A DNA stretch of 64,000 nucleotides from UBA1181 sp045226255 (GCA_045226255.1 JBGVCG010000003.1:1-64000), one strand, 5' to 3'. Shown: positions 46,401-54,817, counted from the stretch's first letter. Numbers and translations are program-made. Notes: generated by a model from the letters alone, not told the origin.

Positions 46401-49400
46401 CGATACGGCTTGCGTTTCATATGCGTTGAATGAGTATGAGTACAATAAGTCTGGCGATTATGTGCAACTCCTTACGACGGGGGGTAGCTGTGATTCCATC
46501 GTGAAACTTCATTTGACGATTTTGGAACCTAGTAGCCAGACTATCTATGATACGGTCTGTGGACCTTACACCCTCAATGGTGAGACTTATACCGAGTCGG
46601 GCGTGTACGAGCAGCGGCTGACGGCGGTGAATGGCTGCGATTCATTGCTCTATATAGTGTTGGACATCAATCCTGCGGGTGATACGCTCATCACGGAGAT
46701 CGCTAAGGGGTCGTATCAGTTGAACGATTCGATTTATACCCGATCGGGTATCTATACGCAACATATTAAGACACCAAACGGTTGCGATAGTGTCGTACGG
46801 TTGGATCTGACCATTTTGGAGGGCATTGTGACGGAGTGGAGCGATACTACTTGTAGCGGTGGAATCTTATGGGATAATTCATTGTTCACCCAGTCTGGCA
46901 CTTACCTCAAACATTATGAGACTGCGTCGGGAGCGGATTCCACCTCAATCCTTCACTTGACCGTTTTGCCGACCATGTACAGTACCCTCGTGGATACGGC
47001 GTACTCATACTATATCTTGAATGATTCGGTCTATACGAAGAGCGGTATTTACGTGCAGCATCTGTACTCATCGGTTGGATGTGACTCTATTCTGACCCTG
47101 ACCCTGAAGATACTGAACTTGGAGAATGGAACGGTTCGGGATACCGCTTGCTCCTCATTCGTCTTGAACGATTCCGTTTATACGGAGAGTGGTACGTATG
47201 TGCAACATTTCGTTACGCCTGATGGCAGGGATTCGATGCTGACGCTGGAACTCGTTGTTTATCCTTCCTACGAGGTGGAATTGACAGAGACGGCCTGCGG
47301 TTCTTATCAGCTGAATGATTCCACGTATACGAAAAGTGGTGTGTATGTGCAACGGTTACAGTCGATTACGGGTTGCGACTCTGTGGTCACCCTGAACTTG
47401 ACGATCCTGAATGTGCCGACGTCGGTTATTACGGAGACGGCTTGCGGCTCTTATGTGTTGAATGACTCCGTTTATCGGAAGAGCGGATCGTACGAGCAAC
47501 GATTGCCTTCTTCTAATGGTTGCGATTCAGTGATTACCCTGAATCTGACCATCCTTCCTGCCCCTGTCACTGAAATATTCGATACGGTTTGTATCTCCTA
47601 CCGTTTGAATGATTCGATATATACGGAGACGGGTATTTATGAGCAACGTTTCCTTGCGGCGAATGGTTGCGATTCCATCGTCCGTCTGAATTTGATCGTA
47701 TTGTCCTCGCCTACGAATGTGGTGTATGATACCGCTTGCGTTTCGTATACGGTCGACGGTACGGTTTACACGGAGAATGCTGTGCTGGAGAAGAAAGTGG
47801 ATTCGCCTTCGGGCTGTGATTCCATCATAACTGTCCATCTGACCATCTTGCCGATTATGAAGGATACGATTTATCGTACGGCTTGCGGCACGTATACGTT
47901 GAACGATTCCGTCTATACGAAGAGCGGCGAATACACTCAAACGCTTATCTCTTCTCTCGGCTGTGACTCTATCCTGACATTGTACCTGACCATCCTGGAA
48001 CCTACGCATGGAAAGGACACTGTGGATATCTGCGAAAACGCGGCTTCCGTGATGTGGCACGACTATGAGGTGTCTTCGGATACGACATTGACCATCAAAA
48101 ATTCGTTGGACTGTGATTCTATTGTGTCCATTCACTTGAATCGCTTGCCTATCCTTAGGTCTGAATTTAGCGATACATCCTGCGCACCATATGTGTGGTA
48201 TGAAAAGGAAATACGTGAGTCTGGTGATTATAACTATAAACTGACCTCTTCCATCGGTTGCGATTCTATCATCACACTCCACTTGACGATTCTTCCGTCT
48301 TATGAGGTGTTCCTGCTGGATAGTGCGGTCTCTTTCTATGAGTGGAATGATGTGCGTTATGACTCCTCCGGAATTTACACCCAAAACCTTGTTTCTTCTA
48401 TCGGTTGTGACTCTGTCGTGACGATCGGACTGACGATTTTGCCGCCTCCTGAGAGGCAACCGGAAAAGGTGAACGCATGTATCTCGTACGAGTGGCAAGG
48501 CATGACGTTGACGGAGAGCGGAATCTATTATGATCTGCTGAAAACGGAAACCGGAGAAGATAGCATCGTCTCTATTGACTTGACCATCAATTATCCGAAG
48601 TACAACGAGGATACTATTTTCTATACGGTTTGTGAAAATGAACTTCCTATTCTCTGGAATGGATATGAAATTCACAGCGACACCTCCCGTGTTGTCCTTA
48701 CGACGAAGGAGGGTTGTGATTCGTTCATCATCTTCAGGTTGAATGTCTTGCCGGTATATGACACGATGGTATCCGTTACCACTTGTGACTCGTTTGAATG
48801 GCATGGCAGGTATTTCTACGATAGCGGTCTGTACGCCGATACGCTGCAATCTATCTTGGGTTGTGATAGTATTACTCGGTTGAGCTTGACCGTGAAACAT
48901 TCCTCCGTGACGAAGGTGAGAAGGACGCTTTGCGAGAGCGAGTTGCCAGTTCGTTGGCAAGGGTACGAGTTCTATGGTGATACCCTCATCGTCTTCCCAA
49001 GCGCCAATGGTTGTGATTCCATCATTGATGTGAAACTCACCATCAACAAGGAGTATAACCTCGTGTTCGATGAGGTGGCGTGCGGAGACTTCTATTGGCA
49101 AGGCAGATTGCTGACCAAGCCGGGAACATACGTGGATTCATTCACCACCAGCACGGGTTGTGACTCTGTGGTGACGTTGAACCTTGTCGTCTCACATCCA
49201 TATTACGTGAAGTTGGTGGACACCACGAAGGCCGGCACGATCTATGAGAAGAATGGTTTCACGGTGGAGGCTAATCATATCGGAGATTATGAGTACGAGG
49301 TGAATCTGCTTTCCCAGTATGGCTGCGATAGTGTGGTACATCTCTCGCTCTTCGTGGATGGCCGTGATATCAAGATCAGATGGACGAGCATCACGGGCGG

Positions 49401-50190
49401 AACCTCCGTCTTCTTCGGAGACAAGAATATGAACCGTAAGTTCTGTGCGGGTGATGAGTATTATTTGAACTACGAAATCCTGAATGGTGTGCCAGACTCG
49501 TTTAAGTTCTTCTTTGATTCTGAGGAGATTGCGCAAGGATTCCGTAACGTTACGGGTTCTGTGAAGGAGGGAGAGACCGGTTCCATCACGTTCAAGGTCC
49601 CTGAGGGTATTGCTCCAGGTAAGTATAGGGTGAATGCCCAGATGTTCGGAGAGGGCAAGTCCAGTAAGGTAGTGACTGTCCCGATTCGTATCGGGTATGA
49701 TGTGCGCTATGTGATGAGGATGTGGAACGACGTCGTGGTATGTGACAATTCCAGAAATGAGTTTGTCTCTTACCAGTGGAGGAAAAACAATGTGGATATT
49801 CCAGGCGCTACAGGCCAGTATTATTGTGAGTATCCGGGCCTTGATGGATATTATTCGTTACACGTCGTCACGGCAAATAATGACACGATGTATGTCTGCG
49901 GTAAGTATTTCGAGCCTTTGGATGTTCCGTTCTCCATCTCATCCTATCCGGTGTATACGAACAGGGGTATGGTGACGGTCTACGTGCATGGTGTGAAAGA
50001 GGAGGATCTTGCAGGCGCCAGGATGTATGTCTATACAATTGACGGAAAGTTGACATACTGGACGGATATCGTGAAAAAGGAAAATGAAGTGTGGATCAGG
50101 GAGGGAAGGTACGTTTGTATCGTCGTCCTTGAAGACGAAAGGAGGGCTTCGTGCCAATTTGTCTCCCGCGCTGGTGAATTGAAAAAATAA
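40420..50190 (+). CDS. 3256-residue secreted protein: beta-helix head plus ~24 Cys-pair repeats
   Basis: ATG 40420 opens a signal peptide (FKIFLGIIVCLLCAVTSVYG). Residues about 25-330 resemble a right-handed parallel beta-helix ending in the Choice-of-anchor-Q-like motif DSPCVDAG...DMGASE. About four modules of roughly 290 residues follow (markers VRDTLVC, WHGHTF, YTWRDG, DNCSS). Residues about 1788-2984 (45781-49370) hold about 24 units of 49 residues with core DTACGSYxLNDSVYTxSG and GCDSxxTLNLTIL. The end (SSYPVYTNRGMVTVYVHG, GRYVCIVVLED) looks like a diverged type A T9SS sorting domain. Likely a cell-surface or released adhesin or glycan-binding fibre; the function is unknown. It is followed closely by an outer-membrane barrel gene, probably in the same transcript. 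Confidence 0.92.
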   Translation: MKTKGFKIFLGIIVCLLCAVTSVYGRTRTVGESGTGSAYTNLVDAVNAAQTGDTLMLLSDVSLEENLSFAQSVVVTSKNGYAIKRRAVSFFWDLFHIYNTSIYINGGVEVVFSNVVLDANNLSSTMGLYSYNHYVNVNSGAVLRLNRTVIQNSTDGAPLAVSGTVVGGLITGNSSSESSMGVVLVNSEGLLVNTVVASNTLSRSNVSAVNLNGGSMLNCTVVNNNNSSGSANRYGVNSSNSNCKITNCIIYGNGRSILNVANVTYSCVQGGYTGRGNISANPRLNSDYTLMDDSPCVDAGSNSAISGVTDIDYFGKPRINGPSVDMGASEKPRSYCERTDTYVSCGEPFVWIDGKTYTESNHTALDTILGYGDCDTIVTLDLSYYPPVDKSSLAQGDLNKIDCTGEEVTFSFDPSASGRTSFRWLNPSGGVVGTSNSYTATIGTHDVEYLFVASAPDGSCPDTTIFMALLNYDFFVQNQANSSVDSAANNDCLLKSLDLNDYKPTISYCSNLGQDTSYRYRLNNGPWIDFESAPILSDVASGDEIRWSVSVRTYEGDIMEDVTPDPIVVHLWDDQRPVLSCDGVSVGKRVIAVADSVNGVVPCPVTLEDVLSAASDNCSSSLKAYVSLDGASFYEFNGYAGNLNVFDLPSSTAYWMVEDNAGLRSDVCSVTYEVERATLRDGEYFAIVRDTLVCALPVSWHGHTFTHDGEQAKIGAALLTVRIDSSYYKTETVVNVGPYTWRDGITYTRSTEVNDFHQPNAGACDSVFSLRLTIKESSDIKIDDPLSPIDSVMNDGCFLSRLDLEPLMPGFVYNLGNALDTTVYYRVNGGDWVDYASNPVLSHVENGAKIYWRVVVTADDHSSVFDETTTPQLIRLSDNVAPTLDCKRISSDKRLVPVQDSVNGEVMLRVFPSEVKMVASDNCSTDFTVFVSRDGLSFSKYNVIESFPLNVFTQPTITLYWNVSDAAGNESSVCPIEYGVERNTEVGSKKYAIVRDTVLCVGELPFDWHGYTFTRSGEQAEVGAALLTVYVDSSFYVEESVMSMDPYTWRNGVTYTESVRVEGYRQPNAGKCDSVFTLNLVMKNNLSLVVYEAMSPIDSVANEGCNLRRMDMSTIRPAFAYSSDNAIDTLVYYRVNKGAWVNLADQPSLLNVADGTELHWRVVINTQDTSLSDETVNPQVIRVRNLTAPSLACDNISEGKRFASVADSVNGEVRFSVLPSDVSAAASSECASSFDVLYSNDGVNFNPYNGLTFNLNVFTQTERTLYWKVMDEVGNISEACAVDYSVERATEKDGKMYAIVRDTFVCATAFPVTWHGHVFNAAGESAEIGAALLSVRIDSSYYRYDTLTICNVRNYQWRDGKTYNSGSSYDLSYTVDNGAGRCDSVVYVHLSVFDKVDKPVADTVYSLGCYGDYFRMGYTPSGVHTEYAWYEQGVLQHGEDWDGKTRVTLEFNGHDNYQYMLVTSVKGGYCPDTTVYVNNSTHDIESGEVKSLVMFAGDNCKARVRLRDYMPNFSDRCSFDMADTLCAYRINHGIVQYASADDYYEFVDGDSISWRVGIVANDGLTYTVSNPDFYQQVRVLDATAPKVDSLGISYGNRIHSVADSVVGNVSFHVPLSDVTDHVSDNCDVLSDLLIQYSLDGVSYENFNGVDLNLNVYESPSVMVYYAVTDLSRNTMIDSVLYSVERKSFVGEDSFAVVRDTMVCPGSIPFVWHGKTFSTSGVPVVVGAAHLTVYADESYVRYDTVISCEPYVWRDGVEYASSTTEPVFVVRNGEGVCDSIIHLNLTVLSPSLGVDSIIVCVKELPYEWHGSQVSGDTTLNLHGVAGCDSLVDVKVVVLPIATETIYDTACVSYRLNDSVYTESGVYEQVLTSAVTGCDSILTLHLVVYQPTRATMSDTACGSYTLNDSVYTQSGVYVQNLISSTGCDSILTLNLTILENSYGADTLTVCEGMLPVRWKGRTVLGDTIIRFQSANGCDSLVSLKVIVNPVPVVEITDTACVSYALNEYEYNKSGDYVQLLTTGGSCDSIVKLHLTILEPSSQTIYDTVCGPYTLNGETYTESGVYEQRLTAVNGCDSLLYIVLDINPAGDTLITEIAKGSYQLNDSIYTRSGIYTQHIKTPNGCDSVVRLDLTILEGIVTEWSDTTCSGGILWDNSLFTQSGTYLKHYETASGADSTSILHLTVLPTMYSTLVDTAYSYYILNDSVYTKSGIYVQHLYSSVGCDSILTLTLKILNLENGTVRDTACSSFVLNDSVYTESGTYVQHFVTPDGRDSMLTLELVVYPSYEVELTETACGSYQLNDSTYTKSGVYVQRLQSITGCDSVVTLNLTILNVPTSVITETACGSYVLNDSVYRKSGSYEQRLPSSNGCDSVITLNLTILPAPVTEIFDTVCISYRLNDSIYTETGIYEQRFLAANGCDSIVRLNLIVLSSPTNVVYDTACVSYTVDGTVYTENAVLEKKVDSPSGCDSIITVHLTILPIMKDTIYRTACGTYTLNDSVYTKSGEYTQTLISSLGCDSILTLYLTILEPTHGKDTVDICENAASVMWHDYEVSSDTTLTIKNSLDCDSIVSIHLNRLPILRSEFSDTSCAPYVWYEKEIRESGDYNYKLTSSIGCDSIITLHLTILPSYEVFLLDSAVSFYEWNDVRYDSSGIYTQNLVSSIGCDSVVTIGLTILPPPERQPEKVNACISYEWQGMTLTESGIYYDLLKTETGEDSIVSIDLTINYPKYNEDTIFYTVCENELPILWNGYEIHSDTSRVVLTTKEGCDSFIIFRLNVLPVYDTMVSVTTCDSFEWHGRYFYDSGLYADTLQSILGCDSITRLSLTVKHSSVTKVRRTLCESELPVRWQGYEFYGDTLIVFPSANGCDSIIDVKLTINKEYNLVFDEVACGDFYWQGRLLTKPGTYVDSFTTSTGCDSVVTLNLVVSHPYYVKLVDTTKAGTIYEKNGFTVEANHIGDYEYEVNLLSQYGCDSVVHLSLFVDGRDIKIRWTSITGGTSVFFGDKNMNRKFCAGDEYYLNYEILNGVPDSFKFFFDSEEIAQGFRNVTGSVKEGETGSITFKVPEGIAPGKYRVNAQMFGEGKSSKVVTVPIRIGYDVRYVMRMWNDVVVCDNSRNEFVSYQWRKNNVDIPGATGQYYCEYPGLDGYYSLHVVTANNDTMYVCGKYFEPLDVPFSISSYPVYTNRGMVTVYVHGVKEEDLAGARMYVYTIDGKLTYWTDIVKKENEVWIREGRYVCIVVLEDERRASCQFVSRAGELKK
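45781..49370 (+). repeat. About 24 tandem ~147-base coding repeats
   Basis: Units encode the 49-residue Cys-pair module. They are more diverged than the 279-base repeats of the 5360-aa gene, and a few (such as at about 46240, 48010 and 48610) belong to a variant type with a VCE...LPxxWxG start. Confidence 0.8.
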
Positions 50191-50213
50191 TTTTGATTGT
50201 TGAGATGCTGGTT

Positions 50214-51134
50214 ATGAAAAGGATTTTGTTTATCGCAGCCTTGTTCTTTTCTCTGAACATGTTCGGACAGGGTGAAATGCTTTCGTTTGGAGTGGGTGGC
50301 GGATTGAATACTTTCTTCTTCGACCCGACCCTTGACCGCCCCCTTGATTCGGGTGAGAAGAGTGCGGAGTCAGGTCTCTCCTTTGGCTTCACCCTCAGCT
50401 CTCGCTATGTCTTTTTCTTCCAGAACACAAACTTCGGCTTGGGTAGTGGTGCGGATTTCCTGATGTATAATTCCAAGACTAGACTCGATGGTTGTGCCGT
50501 CACACCTTCATATGACCAGGAGAATGGTCAATCGTTCGATTTGATAGAATCTTTCTCGGGTTGGGAGGAGAAGGAACGGATGTACACTTTCGAGTTCCCT
50601 TTGGGCTTCTATTACAAGATTCCTTTTTCAGAGAAGGCGAATATGGTCGCCGGATTGGGCGGTAAGCTTGTCGTGCCAATCCTTGCTCGCTATAAGGTGT
50701 CCGAGGGGACGTACGCCGTCAGTGGATACTATTCCCAAACGAATGTTGTCATAAAGGATTTGCCTCATCATGGCTTTGTCAACAGCCAACCATATGCCAG
50801 TGGCGCTATTAATACGAAGCTCGCTTTCGCTGTTTATGGCGAGCTCGGTTTCAACTTCTCCGTTTCGGAAAAGATGATGTTCTATACCGGATTTTACTGC
50901 GATTACGGACTGTCTAACATCTTGGATAACAAGAAAAAGAGTGTGCCAGACCTTTGGGACGATTTCTTCGTGGACAATGAAAGCGTGTTCGCTACTCGTA
51001 TTGTCGATAAGGTGCGGCTTTTCTCCGCGGGTTTGAAGCTGGGAATCACGCTGCCTTCTAATAATAGGGATCAAATCGCTTCCGGGACCAGATCCGAGGT
51101 GAAGACACCTTCCCAGCGGCCAACCGTGGAGTAG
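50214..51134 (+). CDS. Outer-membrane beta-barrel protein
   Basis: 306 residues from ATG 50214; ATG 50205 and TTG 50193 are in frame, but MKRILFIAALFFSLNMFGQ is a clean signal peptide. The rest alternates polar and aromatic residues (YVFFFQNTNFGLGSGADF, FPLGFYYKIPF, FAVYGELGFNF), as in PorT/OmpA-like barrels of Bacteroidetes. It lacks a T9SS sorting domain and ends in a short hydrophilic tail. It lies 23 bases after the giant gene, so it may help to secrete or anchor that protein, as PorP/SprF-type partners do elsewhere. That link is inference; PorP/SprF identity was not recognised. Confidence 0.75.
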   Translation: MKRILFIAALFFSLNMFGQGEMLSFGVGGGLNTFFFDPTLDRPLDSGEKSAESGLSFGFTLSSRYVFFFQNTNFGLGSGADFLMYNSKTRLDGCAVTPSYDQENGQSFDLIESFSGWEEKERMYTFEFPLGFYYKIPFSEKANMVAGLGGKLVVPILARYKVSEGTYAVSGYYSQTNVVIKDLPHHGFVNSQPYASGAINTKLAFAVYGELGFNFSVSEKMMFYTGFYCDYGLSNILDNKKKSVPDLWDDFFVDNESVFATRIVDKVRLFSAGLKLGITLPSNNRDQIASGTRSEVKTPSQRPTVE

Positions 51135-51197
51135 AAATGATTATGAATTGATTCCGAGAGATTTATTCCTCTTCGGTGATAAAAAAGTCTTTTTCGA

Positions 51198-51228
51198 TTT
51201 GCGCATTTGACGAAATTTCTTAATTTTG
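51198..51228 (+). promoter_or_regulatory. Promoter TTTG-N19-TAATTTTG of the glycan-binding lipoprotein gene
   Basis: TTTG at 51198-51201 and TAATTTTG at 51221-51228 are separated by exactly 19 bases, the best match in the window to the Bacteroidetes primary promoter. The leader is about 76 bases. Confidence 0.8.
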
Positions 51229-51310
51229 TATATATAGAGAGGGGGATATCATGACGGTTTTTCCCTTTTAATTGTCGGATTGAATATTAGTAATAATTAA
51301 TAAATTCACC

Positions 51311-52321
51311 ATGAAAAGAAATTATGTGTTTATAGTATCGTTGGCTATCGCTGGATGTTTGGCTAGCTGCGGCAATGGGGGAGGTTCTGTTCAGCAGAAC
51401 GGTGGGTCATGTACGAATGAACCCGTGATGGAAAGAATGCTGTGTGAATACGTTCCTGATGGACAAACAGCGGTTATCTACGGTAGCAACCTGAAAAATT
51501 GTGAGATCATGTTCCCAGGAGCTGATTTCCCTGCTAAGATCGTGGAATCTTCCAACGATCAGATCTCTGTGGTCGTTCCGGAGGGCTCCGAGGACGGTCA
51601 GCTGAAGATAAAGTGTGGGGATAAGGTTATCCTTTCAAAATTCTTCTTCCGTGATAATAGAAATATTATCGTGAACTTTGATTACAGGCTCGCGACTTGG
51701 GGCGGATACAATCCTTTCGACGAGAACGGTGAGTTGATCACTGGTACGTTGGAGATGGGTACGGAGATCTCTCCTTTCGTGAATGGCGCTAAATTGCCTC
51801 AGCCTTGTAGCGGTAACTATGGATTGTTGTATGGAAAATACGATCATCCATGGATGATGAACCAATGTATGTATATCCAATATGTGGCAAACCCTCAGGA
51901 GGGTGGACGTGGTCCTATCTCTGTCGCAACAAAGGCTTTCGAGTCATACGACTTGAGCTCATTGGCCCTCAAGTTTGAGGTCTATGTGCCTAAAGAGGTC
52001 GCTTACAAGGGTATTAAGACGGAGATCTTCTTCGGTCCTATCGATTCCCCAGACAAGCATGGTCGTGAGATTACTCCAATCTGCTTCTGGGAGCCATACA
52101 AGGATTGCGAGGATGGATTCTACACGGATACTTGGACGACAATCACAATTCCTTTGACGGAGTTCTGGCATGGCACGAAGAGCGACACGGATCCGTTTGA
52201 TGGCAACTTCGACTTGAAGAAGGCTACGAACTTGAGTTTCTTGCAGTTCGGCCAACCAGAGGGAGAGCCTCAAATCATGATGTGCGTGGATAACTTCCGT
52301 GTGGTCCCTGTCATCCATTAA
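51311..52321 (+). CDS. Surface glycan-binding lipoprotein (SGBP-type, IPT domain)
   Basis: The 336 residues have a lipoprotein signal (IAGC at Cys16 or LASC at Cys20), then an IPT/TIG-like domain (about 40-110; TAVIYGSNLKNCEIMFPG), then a beta-sandwich region (DNRNIIVNFDYRLATWGGYNP, SSLALKFEVYVP, TWTTITIPLTEFWHG, MCVDNFRVVP). This layout matches the glycan-binding surface proteins that usually sit in polysaccharide utilisation loci with SusC/SusD. No SusC, SusD or glycoside hydrolase lies nearby. The glycan bound cannot be inferred. Confidence 0.8.
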   Translation: MKRNYVFIVSLAIAGCLASCGNGGGSVQQNGGSCTNEPVMERMLCEYVPDGQTAVIYGSNLKNCEIMFPGADFPAKIVESSNDQISVVVPEGSEDGQLKIKCGDKVILSKFFFRDNRNIIVNFDYRLATWGGYNPFDENGELITGTLEMGTEISPFVNGAKLPQPCSGNYGLLYGKYDHPWMMNQCMYIQYVANPQEGGRGPISVATKAFESYDLSSLALKFEVYVPKEVAYKGIKTEIFFGPIDSPDKHGREITPICFWEPYKDCEDGFYTDTWTTITIPLTEFWHGTKSDTDPFDGNFDLKKATNLSFLQFGQPEGEPQIMMCVDNFRVVPVIH

Positions 52322-52349
52322 TCTGAAGAATATTGAAACTAATATGAGA

Positions 52350-52379
52350 AAGGCTGGCGGTTGTCCGTCAGCCTTTTTT
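52350..52379 (+). terminator. Intrinsic terminator after the glycan-binding lipoprotein gene
   Basis: AAGGCTGGCGG pairs with CCGTCAGCCTT (11 bp, one G-U) around TTGT, followed by TTTTTTG. It separates the plus-strand unit from the convergent minus-strand operon. Confidence 0.93.
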
Positions 52380-52411
52380 GTTTGCTTGTTTATTTATTTC
52401 CCTACTATAGA

Positions 52412-53146
52412 TTATAGATCGCGGAAGTGTTCCTCCGCCTCTTTCAGACTGTCTAATTTTCCTACGTCTATCATCTTCAGCTGGTTGTTGACGTGGCATC
52501 GGATATCCGCTCTCCCCGCATTCTCTATGTAGAAATCCATGATGGGGAATTTTGCGGGGTAGTGTTCCATTAAACTGAATATGCTAGGGGATATCACGTG
52601 TATGCCTGAAAATGCATACTTATTGTTGCGCTCCGGGGTGAAACCGCAGAATGGAGACTTCTCCTCTTCTGTCTTCAGGTTCTTCCATCCTCTCAGCCGA
52701 TTCTCTTCGTCGAAATATAGATAGCGGGAGGTCTCCCTCTCCTTGACGAGCAATGTGGCGTCGTTCCCGCACTCTTTGTGGACCTCGTATAGCCCCTTGA
52801 GGTTGGCATCCGAAAGAATGTCCACGTTATGTACCAAAAAAGGCTCTCCGTCGTTGAAGAAATGCGCTGCCTTGCGGATGCCTCCTCCTGTGTCGAGCAA
52901 CATCTCCCGCTCGTCCGATAACTCAATCCTGATGCCGAAGTTTTTCTTCTCCTTCAAATACTCGATTATCTTGTCCGCATGATGGTGCACGTTGATAATT
53001 TGCTCGTCGAATCCTTGTTCCGCCAGCCTCGTGACCACATGCTCCAGCAATGTGCGTCCACCGACAGGCACCAAGGCTTTGGGCAAGGTGTCGGTTATGG
53101 GTTTTAGCCGCGTGCCTAAGCCTGCGGCGAATATCATCGCTTTCAT
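52412..53146 (-). CDS. Sugar-1-phosphate nucleotidyltransferase (MurU-like)
   Basis: The 244-residue NTP-transferase has the signature AAGLGTRLKPITDTLPKALVPVGG, which binds the nucleotide, then NVDILSD with a metal-binding Asp and the C-terminal MDFYIENAG. It resembles MurU (MurNAc-1-phosphate uridylyltransferase) and mannose-1-phosphate guanylyltransferases; which sugar is used is not settled. In MurU pathways an AmgK-type kinase is the partner, and none is visible here. It is the last gene of the minus-strand series, 12 bases after the protease gene. Confidence 0.78.
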   Translation of the reverse strand: MKAMIFAAGLGTRLKPITDTLPKALVPVGGRTLLEHVVTRLAEQGFDEQIINVHHHADKIIEYLKEKKNFGIRIELSDEREMLLDTGGGIRKAAHFFNDGEPFLVHNVDILSDANLKGLYEVHKECGNDATLLVKERETSRYLYFDEENRLRGWKNLKTEEEKSPFCGFTPERNNKYAFSGIHVISPSIFSLMEHYPAKFPIMDFYIENAGRADIRCHVNNQLKMIDVGKLDSLKEAEEHFRDL

Positions 53147-53158
53147 ACGCTCTTCGTG

Positions 53159-54817
53159 TTATTTCTTTTCGTCTATCTCTCCAGACAAGATCTTCTTGTA
53201 TCGTTCCGTATCGTTCAGCAGCCTGATGGCCTCGTTCTTGCAATCGTCGAACTTGAGCGATTCGATGATCATACCGGTTTGGTAATAGTATCGCTTGGCG
53301 ATCTCTATGCTGATGCTTCTGACGATTTCCTTTTTGAAGAGATTGAGGTCTGTGTCGATGTCGTGCTTCAATTTCGCTTCTAAGGCGTTTATTTCAGCCT
53401 CTGCGTATTCCGCGTAGCCTTCCTCCTTTAACGACTCCTTGAGGGTCGTGAGATAGCTCTCCGAGAATAATTTGTAGGTGAAGTCCTTGCTCTTCACGAA
53501 TGCTTTGAACTCTTCATAGTCCGCATCTGTGTAGGTGAAGTCTTTGATGTCGGGGATGGAAGGATGTTTCTTCTGGTACTCCGTGACATAGTCGAAGATG
53601 ATGTCTTTTTCGTAGAGATAATACTCTACGGTTGATGTGACGGTGTCAGCCGAAAAAATGTCCGGGTTGATTCCTCCTCCGTCCCTGACGGTCCTTCCGT
53701 GGATGGTCTTGAACTCGTGGGTGAGGCTGTCTGGAATCCTTTGGGAATATTCCTTCCCGTTCTTCTTCGAATAGTCAATCGCCTGGATGCATCGTCCGCT
53801 TGGAATATAGTACTTCGAGATAGTCACTTTGAGGTTTCCTCCGTGTGGCAGATCTCTTGTGGTTTGCACCAATCCCTTCCCGAAAGAGCGTTCTCCGATG
53901 ATGACGGCCCGATCCATGTCTTGTAGGGAACCGGCTACAATCTCTGCGGCGGATGCCGAGTTGCGGTTCACAAGCACTGCGATGGGTATCTCCTTGTCGA
54001 TAGGGTCGCGCATCGCTTTGTAGGTCTTGTTGAGGTTGGGGTTCTTTCCCTTGGTGTATACTACGGTGGATTTCCTGTCCACGAACATGTTGATGATGTC
54101 TACCGCCTCGTCTAGTATGCCTCCAGGGTTTTCCCTTACGTCGATGATCAGTTTTTTTATTTTCTTCTCGTTTTTCAGTTCAAGGAAGACCTCCTTGAAT
54201 TGTGCCGCCGCTTTTTCGGTAAATCCGTTGATGTAGATATAGCCGATGCCTGGCTCTATTTCCGTATAGAATGGAACGGCTGGGATGGCTATTTTTTCTC
54301 TGGTGATGACTGTCTTCGTCTTTTCTCCATTGGCGTGTTTGACCGTCACAGTCACCTGCGTTTTCGATTCTCCCCTGAGTTGTTCGCTAGCGTTCGTCAC
54401 GCTCAACCCCACCGTAGACTTTCCGTCGATCTCCACGATGAGATCGCCCGTACGGATGCCTGCACGTTGGGCGGGCATTCCTTCGTACACGTCAGTGATG
54501 AGGATGCCTTCCTTCTTTTGCGAGATCACGCAGCCCACACCCGCATATTCGCCCGTGGTCATCATCTTGAGTTTGTCCATGTCGTCCTGTGGAATATAGT
54601 TGGTGTATGGGTCCAACGACGACAGCATCTCGTCAATGCCCTTTTTGATGGTTTTCTGTGGCTCAATGGTGTCCACGTATAGCAAATCCAGCTCTTTGTA
54701 TACCGCATTGAAGATGTCCATGTGTTTGGCGATCTCCACATTCCTGTTGGGAGTTCCGTCCGCCCATACGTTTAGGGTGCAACAGATGGCAAGGATCGTG
54801 AATATTGGGTGTTTCAT
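53159..54817 (-). CDS. C-terminal processing protease (S41 family) with PDZ domain
   Basis: The 552 residues have a signal peptide ending near NVWA, a PDZ domain (about 85-165; GVGCVISQKKEGILITDV, AGIRTGDLIVEIDG) and an S41 catalytic domain with Ser in NRNSASAAEIVAGS and Lys in GERSFGKGLVQ, the expected dyad. A long C-terminal helical extension of about 150 residues follows, as is usual in Bacteroidetes. It acts in the periplasm, cutting C-termini of exported proteins. It lies 11 bases after rarA. Confidence 0.92.
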   Translation of the reverse strand: MKHPIFTILAICCTLNVWADGTPNRNVEIAKHMDIFNAVYKELDLLYVDTIEPQKTIKKGIDEMLSSLDPYTNYIPQDDMDKLKMMTTGEYAGVGCVISQKKEGILITDVYEGMPAQRAGIRTGDLIVEIDGKSTVGLSVTNASEQLRGESKTQVTVTVKHANGEKTKTVITREKIAIPAVPFYTEIEPGIGYIYINGFTEKAAAQFKEVFLELKNEKKIKKLIIDVRENPGGILDEAVDIINMFVDRKSTVVYTKGKNPNLNKTYKAMRDPIDKEIPIAVLVNRNSASAAEIVAGSLQDMDRAVIIGERSFGKGLVQTTRDLPHGGNLKVTISKYYIPSGRCIQAIDYSKKNGKEYSQRIPDSLTHEFKTIHGRTVRDGGGINPDIFSADTVTSTVEYYLYEKDIIFDYVTEYQKKHPSIPDIKDFTYTDADYEEFKAFVKSKDFTYKLFSESYLTTLKESLKEEGYAEYAEAEINALEAKLKHDIDTDLNLFKKEIVRSISIEIAKRYYYQTGMIIESLKFDDCKNEAIRLLNDTERYKKILSGEIDEKK

